NCBI GenBank assembly: GCA_023374025.1
Contig: SIJG01000098.1
Coordinates: forward strand, 491,425-555,424
From: Heterodera schachtii
Taxonomy: Eukaryota; Nematoda; Chromadorea; Rhabditida; Heteroderidae
Length of the DNA stretch: 64,000 bases
Reading direction: 5' to 3'
A model generated the notes under the pieces. That model saw only the letters and a program-made list of their open reading frames with translations, had not been told where the DNA came from and did no database searches. The number at the start of each line of letters is the position of its first letter. The stretch's first letter is position 1. Both the position numbers and the translations under genes were made by a program. This document shows, piece by piece, positions 23,686 through 35,999 of the stretch.

Positions 23686-23853
23686 TAGAGACCGGACGGG
23701 ATCGGGATCCCGCGAGATTTCTTCGGGATCTCGCGAGATTAAATTCGGGATCCCGACATCGGGATCCGTCCCGAGCGATTTTCAAAAATGTTCGGGATTG
23801 ATCGGGATCGGGATTCAGTCGGGATCCCTCCGACCCCAGTTGTCCGGTCTCTA
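23686..23853. mobile_element. hAT-like MITE, 168 bp (TAGAGACCGGAC)
   Basis: Terminal inverted repeats TAGAGACCGGAC / GTCCGGTCTCTA, with a perfect 8-bp target duplication GTTCATAG on both sides (23678-23685, 23854-23861). The interior is unusually GC-rich with repeated CGGGATC and TCGCGAGAT palindromes. Non-coding. A left-truncated copy is at 2338-2448. Confidence 0.9.
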
Positions 23854-23861
23854 GTTCATAG

Positions 23862-24040
23862 TTGTCAGAATGATTCGAAATTTTGCAGGAAAATACTTTA
23901 AAATAGGGACTATAAGTTTTAAAAACAAGCGGATTTTTATAAAAAAGTTTTAATTTCTTATGTAAATCTTATCATTTAGTAGGCTGATTGTCCTTATATT
24001 AAAGTATTTGTCTGCAAAACTTCAAATCATTCTGACAAGT
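23862..24040. repeat. Foldback element, copy 2
   Basis: Same inverted arms as 2455-2636 (GTTGTCAGAATGATTC at the left, CAAATCATTCTGACAA at the right), directly abutting the target duplication of the preceding MITE. Confidence 0.8.
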
Positions 24041-24111
24041 ACGTCCGGGTTTTCAAATTCTTCCCGAATATTCGCATGTGTCGTCGACTTCCGCGGTTTT
24101 GGTACTTAAGC

Positions 24112-24500
24112 AAAGTGCCGAATTTTCTTTTGTTTTGAATTAATTTCCACCGTTTGTTCTGTTCTCGTCTTTTTTTTGGTTTCTGCTCACTGCCGATAAG
24201 CAAAAAAAAAAAAAAACATTTTTTTATTTATTTAAACACCCAAAAAAGTTTTTAAATGTTTTGGAATGCTTTTATAATTTCAATTTTTTTCTCTCCCTCT
24301 CTCTCTCTACTTTGACCATTTCTCGTATGGTTAATTAAGTCCCGACCTTTGGGAAGGAAATTCCAAGGCAAATTTGTCGGGGTTGCTGCCGAAATTTAAA
24401 AATGTTGGGGAGCAAAACAACGACGGGAAGTAAATTTTCATAAAAAGTCGAAAAAGGGAAACAAAAATTAGTAAAACAAAAAATTCTTGGAACTCATTTA
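24112..24500. other. Segment only in duplication copy 2
   Basis: About 385 bp with a (CT)n tract near 24290-24310, a poly-A run at 24200-24215 and GC-richer text (AAGTCCCGACCTTTGGGAAG). Copy 1 has a short filler AAAGAAATTCCAAGAATC here, so this is more likely a deletion with filler in copy 1 than an insertion. No open frame of note. Confidence 0.55.
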
Positions 24501-24883
24501 AAAATCAAATCATATTCAGAAAATAATTTGAATAAAATGAAACAAATTCATCTTTAATATTTTCATATGATTATAAAAAAATAAAGCTAGAAAAATAATT
24601 CCTAAAAATAATAACAAATAGTAAATATTAATATTTATAAAACGATAAATCTATTAATTAGAGGGATCATCTTCATTTTCTTCTTTAAAATTTATCGAAA
24701 TAATTTTTAAAATATAAGAGCAATAAATAAATAATGTTAAAATCAAAAATACTAAATTAGCACATCATAAAGAATGATAAAAAGAATGAAAGAAAATAAA
24801 TCTTGGTCTTGAGTTTAGAGGCCAAGTCTTTGTGAAAATTTCTTGACAATATTGTCATGATTAAAGTTTCTTAAAAAATTTCA

Positions 24884-25124
24884 ACCAAATTAATAATTGT
24901 TGGTATCATTCAATAGCTTTAAGTATTGTCTATCAGAATTAAAATTTTTATACAAAATAATAAAAAAGTTATGGTCACAAAATTTCAAAAAACCTTGAGT
25001 CAGAATTTTTTGTCCATAACTTTTTTGAAACTCAATGAAATTTTCTGAAAAAATTTTTTCTCGAAAAAAAATTGAGTCACTGTAGGATAAATGTTTTGCC
25101 CGTATACTTTTGCACCTGACTGTA
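24884..25124 (-). mobile_element. Tc1/mariner-type terminal fragment, copy 2
   Basis: Duplicate of 4254-4498, with the terminus TACAGTCAGGTGC on the minus strand at 25124 and the inner AAGTTATGG / CCATAACTT pairing. Copy 1 has 1.15 kb of extra DNA just left of it, so its missing end was lost before or during the duplication. Confidence 0.45.
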
Positions 25125-26236
25125 ATAAGAACATTACAAAGAATGCAACAAAATAAAAAATAATTAATTTGAAAAATAAAAGGAAAAATTAGATTTGTCT
25201 AAATAAATTTTGCAAATAATGTTAAGAGTTTTATATAAATCATCCAATCTAATCCATATTTACATGAATTAAAAAGTACATATAATTAACAAAAAGAAAA
25301 CTAATAAAATGGCGGAAGAGGCGGAGAAAATGGATTCGTAAACGAGTGTCAAGATTGTAATCATTTCATAAAATATATAAATATAATAAAGAAAGAAATT
25401 TATTTTAAATTTGTTCATTTCTTTTTCTGAAGCAAATTAAATACAAACAATTAATTAAAAATAATTGAAAACTTAATATAAATTATAATTTTTATATAAA
25501 AATAAAGGCTGTAAAAATAAAATTCAAAGAATTAACTTCTTTTAAAAATTATGATTCATCAAAATTTTTGTAAATTAATAAAAAAAATGTATTAACAAAT
25601 TGAGAAAGAAAATAATTTATATTTTTGAGTAGGCTTAGTCACGGTCATAATGGCAATATTATGCAAAAACTGTTAACAAATAGAGTTAAAATTTCCAAAA
25701 TTTCCCGACATACATTCACTAAAATTTTTTTCCTCAAAATCACAAAATAAGATCAGTTTTCTAAACATTTGTGTAAAGTGAAAAAGCATAAAATAATATT
25801 ATTTTTATATCAAAATAAGACTCAAAATTAATATCATACGAATCTGTTCGCATTTAGACTAGAGCAAACATACTTTTCAGTGCTAAAATTTTAAATATTG
25901 TAACACTAAAATTAATATTTTATAAAAAATTATTAATTTGAAATTCCCTTCCCAATAAAGTAAATAAATAATACCCCATAAAAGAAAATTATTCATCCAA
26001 ATAATTCAAAATTAATAATATATGTTTTCTTATTTTTAATATAGTTGATTCGAATGTGAAAGTGACAAATGAAAATTTAATTAAATTTCTTAATAAGTAA
26101 AACAGTTACCTAGCAAGAAATAATGTGTAAAGCAAAACAACAAAATATTTATTTATTTTTTTAAAAAAAAATGACGTGACGCCATAAAAATAGAGAAAAT
26201 TTCTATCGTCCGTACGAGAAAAATATGCTTAATCAA

Positions 26237-26859
26237 CAGGGCTGCAAAAAATATGCAAAAGCATATTTTTTTCCTGGCTTCTCCATGCTCTAAATAGTAG
26301 GAAAAACACTTTCTTTTTTGTGTTTGCTTGTAAAAATCGGGACTTTTATTTGCATATTTTTGCATATTTTGGGCCTTTATGCATATTTTGCATATTTTGG
26401 GTTTTTCTGCATTTTTATGCATATTTTGCCATTTTCTGGAAAATTTGTTAACAAAAATGCAATAAAAACGGAAAATACACCCCTAAGAATCGGCCCTAAA
26501 AATTCAGAAAAATATACCCCTAAGAATCGACCGAAAATTTTTAAAAAACACACCACTAAGAATTGGAAAATTTTCTCAAAACTTCTTCCCCCAAATTTTT
26601 TTTTTCATGACAAAATTTTTGATTTAAAATGTCAATATTTGCTAAGAGAATTTTATAAAAGAACTGTAGCTCATTGGCAAGCGTACTAATGAAAAAAATT
26701 TTTTAAAGTTAATTTGCACCCCTAATTTTCAAGTTTTTTTGTGCATATTTGGTGCATATTTTGCGATTTTTGTGCATATTTAGTGCATATTTCACGACTT
26801 TATTTGCATATTTATGCGTATATTTTGGCCACTTTTTGTGCATATTTTTTGCAGCCCTG
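26237..26859. mobile_element. hAT-like non-autonomous element (CAGGGCTGC), clean insertion
   Basis: 623 bp with terminal inverted repeats CAGGGCTGCAAAAAATATGC / GCATATTTTTTGCAGCCCTG. An exact 8-bp duplication TTAATCAA flanks it (26229-26236, 26860-26867). Duplication copy 1 has the undisturbed site GCTTAATCAATAATTGC at 5593-5609, so the insertion postdates the duplication or is haplotype-specific. The interior is dense in TTTGCATATTTT repeats with ACCCCTAAGAATCG motifs. Two long frames overlapping it (26153-26422 minus, 26318-26689 plus) are by-products of these repeats; there is no transposase. Confidence 0.93.
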
Positions 26860-27845
26860 TTAATCAATAATTGCAATTAATTTTTTTTAAATAAAATATA
26901 ATTAATAAACGAAAGAAATTATGTTGATCAAATAAAAGAAAACGTAAATTTACTATATTAATCATTTTAATCTATAAAAATATTGAATTTATACTAAACC
27001 ATTTAATAGACAATTATTTAATGGAAAAAAGTTTAAAAAAATTTCAAATCATTAATATTTTTGTTATTAATTAAATGGTAATATCAAAGAAAGGCACAAA
27101 AATCATATAATAAAACTGTAAAGTTTAAAAATTAATTATATAGACAAACTCAAAATGAACATTTTCAATAAATTACAAATTTATAAAGCCGCTAGCGTTC
27201 AAGCTCTAATGGATCATAGAGCGAAAACCTCGATAGAATTTAATAAAAACGAAATAAAATAAATATTTTTTAAAATTTTCTATTTAAATATAATTTTAAG
27301 ACATAATAAATAAATTCTTATAAATAATTCACAATTCGAAATATAAAATAAAGAATTGATTTAGTAAAAAGTTTTAATTGCTTTTTAAATTATTTTCACC
27401 CAAAATAAACAAAAAAAATTTAGTGTTGCTTTTAAAACTCAATTAATTCCTTTAATTATATTCCATACAAAAATACTTAAAATTAACCAAATTAATTTGA
27501 AATAAATGTGTTAAAAAAGAAGAAGAAAAAATTTTAAAATAATATAATAAGAAAAGAATATATTTACAGAAAAATGAAAAAAAAATATAATTTATTTATT
27601 AAACAGAAGACTTTTATTTATTAATCTAATTATTTTGTAAAATAAAGGCATAGAGGTGAGACTAGTGAGAGGAAAACCAAACAAGAGAACAAAGATATTT
27701 AATTAAATAAATAAAAAAACTCTTAATTTTAACTAATTTTAAAATAATTTATTTTAATAATAAATAAGCATTTAAAAATAAAAAAATTTTTTATTGGAAA
27801 ATTATCTCAAAAATACAAAACTTAAAAAAAATGTAATAAAAGGAG

Positions 27846-28109
27846 AAAATATTGTTTGCAAAGACAAAAAAGAATTTAAATCAGGTAGTTGTTTATTTAT
27901 TAATTAAGAATCATAGGGTAATAATCAAGACGAGTAAACCAATATGAAAAAATAATATTATTTAAAAACAAACAATACATAGTTATTAATCATGATAATT
28001 AAATTGAAATTGTAAAAATTCAATAAATTAACAAAATTTATAAAATTAAAAATTTCATATAAAATAGTTTAAATGGAGTATTCATGTTTTTAAATTTTAT
28101 AAAATCATT
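27846..28109. other. AT-rich segment only in duplication copy 2
   Basis: 264 bp between AAGGAG and AAATATAAATATT, absent at 7061. No terminal inverted repeats seen. A richer patch GAATCATAGGGTAATAATCA resembles the other islands in size. Confidence 0.5.
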
Positions 28110-29036
28110 AAATATAAATATTATTTTATTTATTTTTTGTTATTTCATTATAAATAAAAACGAAGATTTTGGTTAAAATTTTTATGCTACAATTTTATCT
28201 TTACTTTTCCAGAAAAAAAAAATTTATTATTTAAAAATAAAAATTTAATAATTTATAAATAAAAATTTAATTAAAATTGTTAAAGAAATTAAAAATATTT
28301 ATCAAATCAGATAACTTATTAATTGAAAATATACAACAAAAAATATAATTTGATTATAATTTCATAAAACAAATAAATGTTACAATCATTATATAATCCA
28401 ACCACCCAACCACCACCATCTTACAAGCCGAGCTTTATAAAACAAACAATTATAATTAAAATAAATTTAATATTAAAAAAAAGTATAATTAAAATAAGTT
28501 TAATTATTTAAACAACTCATAATTAAATTAATAATGCATAAATACCTAAATATGAATATCAATGCCAAATTTAATTATTTTATTTGCGCAAAATTAAGTG
28601 ATCTGAATTTTTACTGTCCAGAAATATTCTGATAACTTTTATGAATAAATTCGTAATAATTATAATTTTAAATAAGACAAAATTTAAAAAATTAATTATT
28701 TACAAAAAAGCTATAAATAATAATTACAGAAGAAGACATATAATAAATATTATGGTAATGTCATTTAAATCATAAATAATTATCAACATTAAACTAAGAA
28801 ACTATCGAAACAATACAACAATACAAACGGTCTAAATTAACTCCAAATTTGGCCAAGATAATAAAAATCTAAATTTTAATTAATACAAAAAAATTTTTCC
28901 TTCAAAAATGCCACCGGGTGTCGCGGAATACTTTTGTGTCCAAATAAATAAGGGATACTGTTAATGTACTGAAACTGGCAACAAGAGAATTAATATGTTC
29001 AAATAAAACTAATATACCTATTCTATTTATTATTAG

Positions 29037-29600
29037 TAGAGATGGGATTTTTAGATGCTAAAAATGCCAAAATAAGTACTAAAATAGGTGCTAAAAACCC
29101 CCCCAAAATGTCAAAATAGGTGCGAAAATAGGTGTTAAAAATTGAAAAAACCCAATGTTTTTATACATAAAAATTCCAAAAGTGACTAATTTATTTATCA
29201 ATTTCGCCCGCACAAATGCAAGTGGTCAAGAAAATAAATAAATAAATTTTGCAGACGAATTTTTGAGAAAATTTTTTATTTCTTAGGGGAATATTTCCTG
29301 AAATTTTGGTCAATTTTTAGGAGTATATTTTTAAAATTTTTTGGGATCGATTCTTAGGGGTGTAATTTACGTTTTTATTGCATTTTGCTATGAAATTTCT
29401 GGAAAAAGGCCAAAACAGGTGCTAAAACTCGAAAAATGTCAAAATAGGTGCTATTGACCGAAAATCCAGTTTTAGGTAATTTTAGGTGCTAAAAAGTCGC
29501 TCTAAATCGAAAATTGTTCAGAGAAAATGCTATTTTTGGGCTTCTCTCATCATAGCTAAGCCGCAAAAAAATAGATAAAAACCTAAAAATCCCATCTCTA
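29037..29600. mobile_element. hAT-like TAGAGATGGG element, copy 2
   Basis: Duplicate of 7989-8552, also 564 bp, same termini and flanking ATTATTAG / ATTATTGG. It was carried along with the segmental duplication rather than inserted twice. Confidence 0.88.
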
Positions 29601-30382
29601 ATTATTGGACTTAAAATGTAAAAACATTCAAATACAGTCTAATAAAAATTTATTCAAACATTGTAAAACAAAAAACGCTCTTTAAAACCAAGTAATAGAT
29701 TCAATTTAATTTTTGATTGAAAATTGCTATAAATAATAATTTTAATAAATAATTAGACTATAACAGCGTAATTGATTAAAACAAACCGATTTTAATGAAT
29801 AATAAACCAAAATTACATCATATTATCGTCACAGAAATTGTCAATAACGCGTGAGACAGATCAAGAATTAAAAAAGAAAATTAAAATAAATTATAGCTTC
29901 ATTAAAAATATTCATTAAAAATAAAATTAACTTTTTATTGAAATGAAGCGAGATTAGTAAATAAATTTTTATGAAAAACAAATTTTTTATAATTAATTAA
30001 TTAATCAATTAATTCAAAAAATATATAAAACAATATAAGCTTAATATTTTTAATATAATTATAATTATAATGCTGGCGAAGTAAAAAATCTTACAAAGTC
30101 AAAAACGATTTTTATTTAAAATTATAATATTAATTAATAATTTAAAATTAGTCGGTGGGAAGAAAATATGCATATTTAAATGTAATTTTGATTAAAAATT
30201 GTAATTATTAAATGATAATTGATTGATGATGAGAAAAGGTTTATTTATCTAAAAATTTAACTAATAAAATAAAATGATAATATAAAAAAGTTGGAAAAAA
30301 TATTAATAAAAAGAAAATAACTCATCACCGTTTCAATCACTAATTTTCACGAAAAGCAAAAATTAATGCTTATTTATTATTT

Positions 30383-31120
30383 TTGCTTCTGCTATAGTCC
30401 GTTAAATCCTTGATTAAAAAAAGCTCAACAATTTTCCCATTAATTAATTTTAAATGGACACCCTGGGGATTTATTTGAATAGTTTTATTTGTTAGCAATT
30501 TTCTTTAAACATATGCAAATTAAATTTCAAAAAATTATATTTGGGCGGTCATTTTGAATTTATTTTAATTGACTTTTGTGCTCTGTCCGTTAATTGCCCC
30601 TCTCCAATTGCTCCGTCGCTCCGCCAACTTTTTAAATTTCCTCCCAAACTGTCCGAATAATTTTCCAATTGCAAAAATTGTTATTTAGCATGATTAATTT
30701 ATTTCTCATGTACTCGGATTCATTATAAACAAAATAATATCCGCCAAAAAATCAAACTAAAAAAGTCATAAAAATCATTAAAAATGGAAAGAAGTCATTA
30801 AAAAGTTAGCCAAAAGTAAAAGAATTCCCAGCCTTAATTATCATTCATAAAAAACAACAAAAATTCTATGAAAAAAGCTTTAAAAGAAAATTATGATATT
30901 TAATTTATAAAAATAATTATATAAATATTTAAATCAATTAAAGGCGCTCTATACGCTCATTTTGCGGTAATTCGCCATAGAAGATTCTAAAAAAACAATG
31001 AAATTTTATTAAATTTAAGAATAAATTTTAATGTTAAAAGAAAAAACAAAAATGAACTTTGGAATATACAGTATAAAATTAAGTGTTGTCAATAAATACT
31101 GAATAACTAACGATTAATTT
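30383..31120 (+). repeat. R1 repeat, 5'-truncated, in duplication copy 2
   Basis: Counterpart of 9342-10081, differing at a few scattered bases (for example CTGGGGATT for CTGGAGATT). Confidence 0.9.
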
Positions 31121-31129
31121 TAACTGTTC

Positions 31130-31360
31130 AATGCTTGTATGGGTTCGCATTTTTAATTGTTCGTGGAAGAACACTAATTTACAATCCTTTTAAAGTTGCT
31201 AAGATAATCTTTAAAAAATTGCTTTTTTAAATAAATAAAAATTTTTCATCTGTTTTTTTTTGTGTATAAAAAAATTATGAAAAAGTCTCGTTTAGTCTCG
31301 GCCCGAGAAAAGTCTCGAGTTTTTTCGGGTTTCGGGTTCGTTCTTGAGTCTCTAGGTGGA
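31130..31360 (+). repeat. S repeat in duplication copy 2
   Basis: Counterpart of 10082-10310, with CTCGGCCCGAGAAAAGTCTCG near 31298. Confidence 0.7.
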
Positions 31361-31970
31361 TTTTGGAAAATTTACCCTAATTAATTATGTCATATTTTCA
31401 ATTTTAGTTCAATGTTTAAGAAATTCCACAGCACATTACTCCATCAGCTTGGGGTTTTTGAGTTTAACTTTACCTTTTTAATTAATTATAAAAATTATAA
31501 CAAACTTTTGCAATTGTTTATCCTTCCATTGTTTTTTAAAAAAATTGTTCATTAAACAATCTTTTATTTATTTTTATTTAAAATTTATCTTATTCTTTTT
31601 TAATGTATTTTAAATCCATGATGTTTATCCACTTTCTCAAGGCAAAATTTATTTATTTATTTTTATTTATTCGTAATATTAATTTATATTATAATGTTAT
31701 TTATTTTATAGAAATTTTATGTGAACTTTTTAAAACATTCTGAATTTGATAGATTTCTTTGGCAAATTTAGACAATTCTCTTTTGTAAAGGTGGCAAAAA
31801 AAGCAAATAAAAAAATGCTTTAAAATAGAATTTTCAATGTAATATCACATACATTCAATGCATTTAATGGCTACCATCAGAAATAATTTAAAGAAAATTT
31901 ATTGTCATATTCAGTGGGCGAAATATGCTAAAATATAGAAAAAATGTTTTGGTTAGAAAATGGGTAAAAA

Positions 31971-32069
31971 ATGATTGGGCGAAAGTGGTGCAATGTCAAG
32001 GGACAAAAAGTGCAAATCGGGGCGATGGATTTTTGTTCTTTTAGCAGACCCTCGAAAATCAATTTGTGA
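31971..32069 (+). other. Short coding-like frame, 32 codons
   Basis: ATG to TGA in a GC-richer patch, beginning MIGRKWCNVKGQKVQ. It is short and in a richer region where stops are rarer, so it may be chance. It lies about 40 bp upstream of an exon-like stretch with splice signals. Confidence 0.2.
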
Positions 32070-32106
32070 CTTAATTTGTACGATTCGATTAGCTAATTAA
32101 TTTTAG

Positions 32107-32159
32107 GTAAATGGTGCCGGCCAAACTGAGGTTGACCGAATCAAAAGATAAATTTTATT
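32107..32159 (+). other. Exon-like stretch with acceptor, ATG and donor
   Basis: AATTTTAG (acceptor at 32105-32106) is followed by ATG at 32111, an open frame reading MVPAKLRLTESKDKFY, and a consensus donor GTAAGT at 32160. This is the pattern of a short 5' coding exon, but I could not find a convincing continuation in the T-rich DNA downstream. No family recognised. Confidence 0.25.
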
Positions 32160-34540
32160 GTAAGTTTTATTAAAAAATTACCAAAACAAAAAAATTATTG
32201 TTATAACTTTTAGAATTTTCAATTTTACAAAATTTTTATAAACTGATAATTTCGTTTGGTGCTTAAATAATTGATTTGAATTTGCTAATTTACCTTTTTT
32301 AAACAATTTAGTCTATTAATTAATTTTGCTATAATATTAATTATTAAACCCATTTCTCATTAGGATTTATGTTGGATCATAATAATAATAATAATAATCA
32401 TTAATATTGTTTTTTAAGTTATCATGTCAGGAAGTGTTTGAGGTAAATTATTTTTTGCTGGCTTTTTTGAATTTAAATTTTATTTTATAATTGTGTTTTA
32501 TCTTTTCATAAACATGAACAAATAATGTTCACTTTTTTAAATTTATTAGATTCAATTACCACATTATGTCATATGCATTAAAATATAAAATTAATTTTCT
32601 TTTTTAGATGATTTTGTTTATTTTTCTTATAAATTTTTATTCCATTTTAACTGAATAATTTAATTTTTTGGGTTCTTTATTTTTGATAGGCCATATTTTT
32701 TAAAAGAATTCAATTTTGAATGAAAATATTAATATTTTCCACCTTTTTATTTTATATATATTGTATAATGAATTGTATAAAATATCATAAACTAACTTCC
32801 ATAAATTTCACAGAATTTATCAATTTGATTCCTTAATAGAAAAACATAATTATTTCGGTTTTAAAATGTTTTCATTTTTATAATTTGGAATTTTGCTATT
32901 TTTATTATATATTAAATTCTTGATGACTCTCCTACTCTCCTGCGAACTTCCGCAATCCGTTTATTTCTTATTTATATTTTAAAATTGATATACATAATAT
33001 TAAGTATTTTTTATATTAAAAATTGCATTAAAATAAAGAATATTTTCTGCGGTTTAAATTTTTGAATCTCTCGCACAATAAATATTAAATTCTCTTCTGT
33101 TACTTTTTTGCTTCTCATCTTATTTTTAATTATTTTTGAATTTGGTTTACATAATTTTAATATTTATTTTAATGATTTTGTTAATTAATATTCAAAGTTT
33201 TATAAAAATTTAAAATTTTTGTTAAATAAAGTCTTTTTTCTACTAAAATATTTTAGAGCATGGAAGAATCTGCCGGGAAAAAAACATTAATTTGCATGAA
33301 ATTTGCGGTAATTTTCATTGTAAATGATTCTTATCAAAACTGGGTTCTTTCTTCATTTCAGATTTATAATCTTCTAATTATATTACCAATTTTAAGATTA
33401 ATTTAATGATAGAAAAAAAGTGTATTTGAATATTTTTACATTTTATTTTAATTCTTTAAATATTAAAATATAATTATTTGTTTAATTAATTCTTTACAAT
33501 TCGCTAAAATTAATAAATTTTGTTTTTTTATTTAAATTACTGATATTTTATTCTATTGTTTTCCTTCCCAAATAACATCAGCCACTGCTGCTGAAGGGTG
33601 CCTTTATTTTTTTAACATAATTTAGAAAATAAAGTCGATATCATTTAAATTTTAAAATTATGCTTCTTTTTTCATTCTGGAATCTGAAAATATATTCTTA
33701 TTATATTATTTATCACTTTTTTTTCTTTCTATTTTTTGACATATGTCTTTCTTTGAATTTAATTGATTCGTTTCTTTACTTAATTCAAAAAATGTTTTAT
33801 TTAAGCACATTGATTTTTGATATGTTTTTTTAAATATTCATTCTGTAAATATTGTTCAATTTATTCTTTAAATTTTAGCACATGTATTTTGAATTTCATT
33901 TGGTTATTTTAAACAAATGGTCAAAGCACATAGAGAAAAAATATTCTAAAACATTAATAAATTTGGTCAAGTTTTAACAAAATTATGTCTAAAAATGTTT
34001 GAAAACATGGTTACTTAAGTACTTTTGGTCATAAATTTTTTAACAAAATTCTTATTTATTCCTGTATTTGTTTTGTCTTTTCACATATTCTAATATAATT
34101 CTTCTCATGGATAGGATTTGCTTTGTTTATATTATTTTAATGAATTGTAAATTTTAAAATTTTTTGTTTTATTTGTTGGAAGATTTTAAGTAATTAATTA
34201 ATATTGCTAAGTTATTTTAGTTTTTTATAGTTTATTTTTATCAAAAATTATGATTTATTTTAAATATTCTATTTATTTGAAATATGATTTATTTTAATAA
34301 TTTATTTTTTAAATTATGATTTTTTGTTTTAATCCACTCGTCGAATCAGTCAAGTTTTTCGGCTGGGCGGTGTGGTGGTTGTTTATTTTCTATTAGTGTT
34401 AATGGTATATTAACAAATTTTATTTTTTGTCATTGTATTTAAGCAATTAATTAGAATTCATTATTTGGGCATCTTTTTTTTAAGTATTTCCATTTTTTAT
34501 TTTATGATATTTAAAATGTTTTTTTTATATCTAAATTTAA
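32160..34540. other. T-rich intergenic DNA
   Basis: No gene. It holds an (AAT)n run at 32381-32398 and GC-richer islands at 32930-32960, 33560-33602 and 34330-34385. At 33578-33594 TCAGC/GCTGA pair across 7 bases. The island near 34330 (CTCGTCGAATCAGTCAAG) has ACTCG/CAAGT, a 5-bp stem with one G.T pair. Confidence 0.45.
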
Positions 34541-34549
34541 CAGATTGTC

Positions 34550-34690
34550 TGGTTTGACTTTAAAATTTAATATAAATTAAGTGCTAATTAAATAATTAAA
34601 TTTTTTGCACTAAAAATTGCCATTGAAATATTCATAATTTTCTGAGTTTAATAAAAATCGACCAAATTAGGTAATTAATTAAAAGAATAA
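34550..34690 (-). repeat. Inverted copy of 61390-61570
   Basis: Reads back as TTGAATCTAAATTACCAATT ... GGTCGATTTTTATTAAAC ... AATTGCCATT-type text in the same order as 61410-61560. It extends the inverted X/Y block on its left. Confidence 0.7.
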
Positions 34691-34989
34691 TTGGTAATTT
34701 AGATTCAATATTTTTTTTTGATTTTTGTCCTTTAAAATTTCTTGAAATTGTAATTTATTTTATAATTTTGAATAAAATGATTTGTTTCTTTTATTTAATC
34801 ATGATGATGATAGGGAATTCGACGACGTTGGTCTCTCTATTTAATATTATTTTACCATTTTATAAATATGTACTAATTCATATAAAATTTTAAAAATAGA
34901 TATTTGGTTTTGTTTTATTCATTTATTTCCTGATTATTTTTTTTGTTTAATTTAAATTTTGAAAAATTAATCTATTTATATAATTAAAG

Positions 34990-35300
34990 AGAATTAATTG
35001 TTTAATTAATAGGTCGAATAATTTATTTTCATAATAATCTGCTTTATTTTTTATTTCATTTTATTAATTTATTTTGTTTCCTTATTTTTAGTCCCTCGGC
35101 ATTAGCTCATCCTTAAAATTCATAGTCGAGCTAACTTTTATTAGTAGAGTTTACTTTTTATCGAAAATTTAATAAATTATATATTATAAAGACCAAATTA
35201 GTACTTTTTTCTTTTTTTTAATTAAAATAAAAAAGTTTTTATTTATTTTGAGATTATATAATTAAAATAAAATTAAAATAATTAATTAACAATTTTAAAG
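34990..35300 (-). repeat. Inverted copy of 51110-51430 with 7-bp-stem hairpin
   Basis: Shares GGTCGAATAATTTATTTTC, the TTAGCTC/GAGCTAA stem (35102-35108 with 35128-35134) and the AGTCCCTCGGCATTAGC island with 51297-51345. Stem and loop are nearly identical in both copies. Confidence 0.75.
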
Positions 35301-35309
35301 ATTAATTTA

Positions 35310-35990
35310 ATTATAGAATAAAAAAATGTATTTGAATATTTTTCAAATTTTAAGTTCAATAATATTAATAATAATTAAATATAGGATATTATATTCTATT
35401 TATTTTTCCAAAATCTTGCAATTTGTCGTTGTTTTTTTTACGAAGTCTGTCGGCTGATATTCTGCCATTTAAAAAATGTAATTTTTTAAATTTTTATTTT
35501 ACTGTCTTAATTTTTGGGCAATAGAAAAATTTAATTTTTAACCTTTTTCTACAGTAAAATCTTTCTCTTATAAATTAATTTATGCATTTATACATTTAAT
35601 TTATTTCATTCTATAATTACATTTTAAATTATCTGACAATTTTTAATTATTTTTTCATTAGCCTAATTCATTTAATAAATTTTTATTTTTATTTGACGTG
35701 GAGTTTGAGTTTATGCGAGCATCGGTAAAACATTGGAATTTCGTGAGCATATTTATTTAGTCATCATTTTTACCAAAATATAAAATAGTTTTTCACTAAA
35801 ATTTTATCCCACAAATACTTTTTAACAACCATAAGAAATGGTTTAATTTTTCTTTCATTAAAATATGTTTTTTTTTATTAATTTGATTTTTTATTTGATA
35901 ATATCTTTTTTGTTTTTAACTGAAATAATTAATTTATTAAATCGCCCCATCTGCTAAATGTAAATAATTAAAAAAACTAATAATATTTCT
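35310..35990 (-). repeat. Y repeat, inverted copy
   Basis: Contains, read on the minus strand, CTGCTAAATATAAATAATTA-like text, ACTCAAACTCCACGTC, AAAGATTTTACTGTAG and GATTTTGGAAAAATAAATAG, the Y order. Confidence 0.8.
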
Positions 35991-35999
35991 CATAGAATA

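Larger units (their letters stand above)
23742..31411 (+). repeat. Segmental duplication, copy 2
   Basis: Partner of 2338-10362, about 21 kb downstream in the same orientation. It differs by three copy-specific insertions (24112-24500, 26237-26859, 27846-28109) and lacks two segments of copy 1. The right end is sharp: after TTTTCAATTTTAGTTC the copies diverge at 31411/10362. Confidence 0.95.

Noticed and set aside
26318..26689. 123-codon plus-strand frame, longest in the window
   Set aside because: Lies wholly inside the 26237-26859 non-autonomous transposon and consists of translated TTTGCATATTTT repeats.
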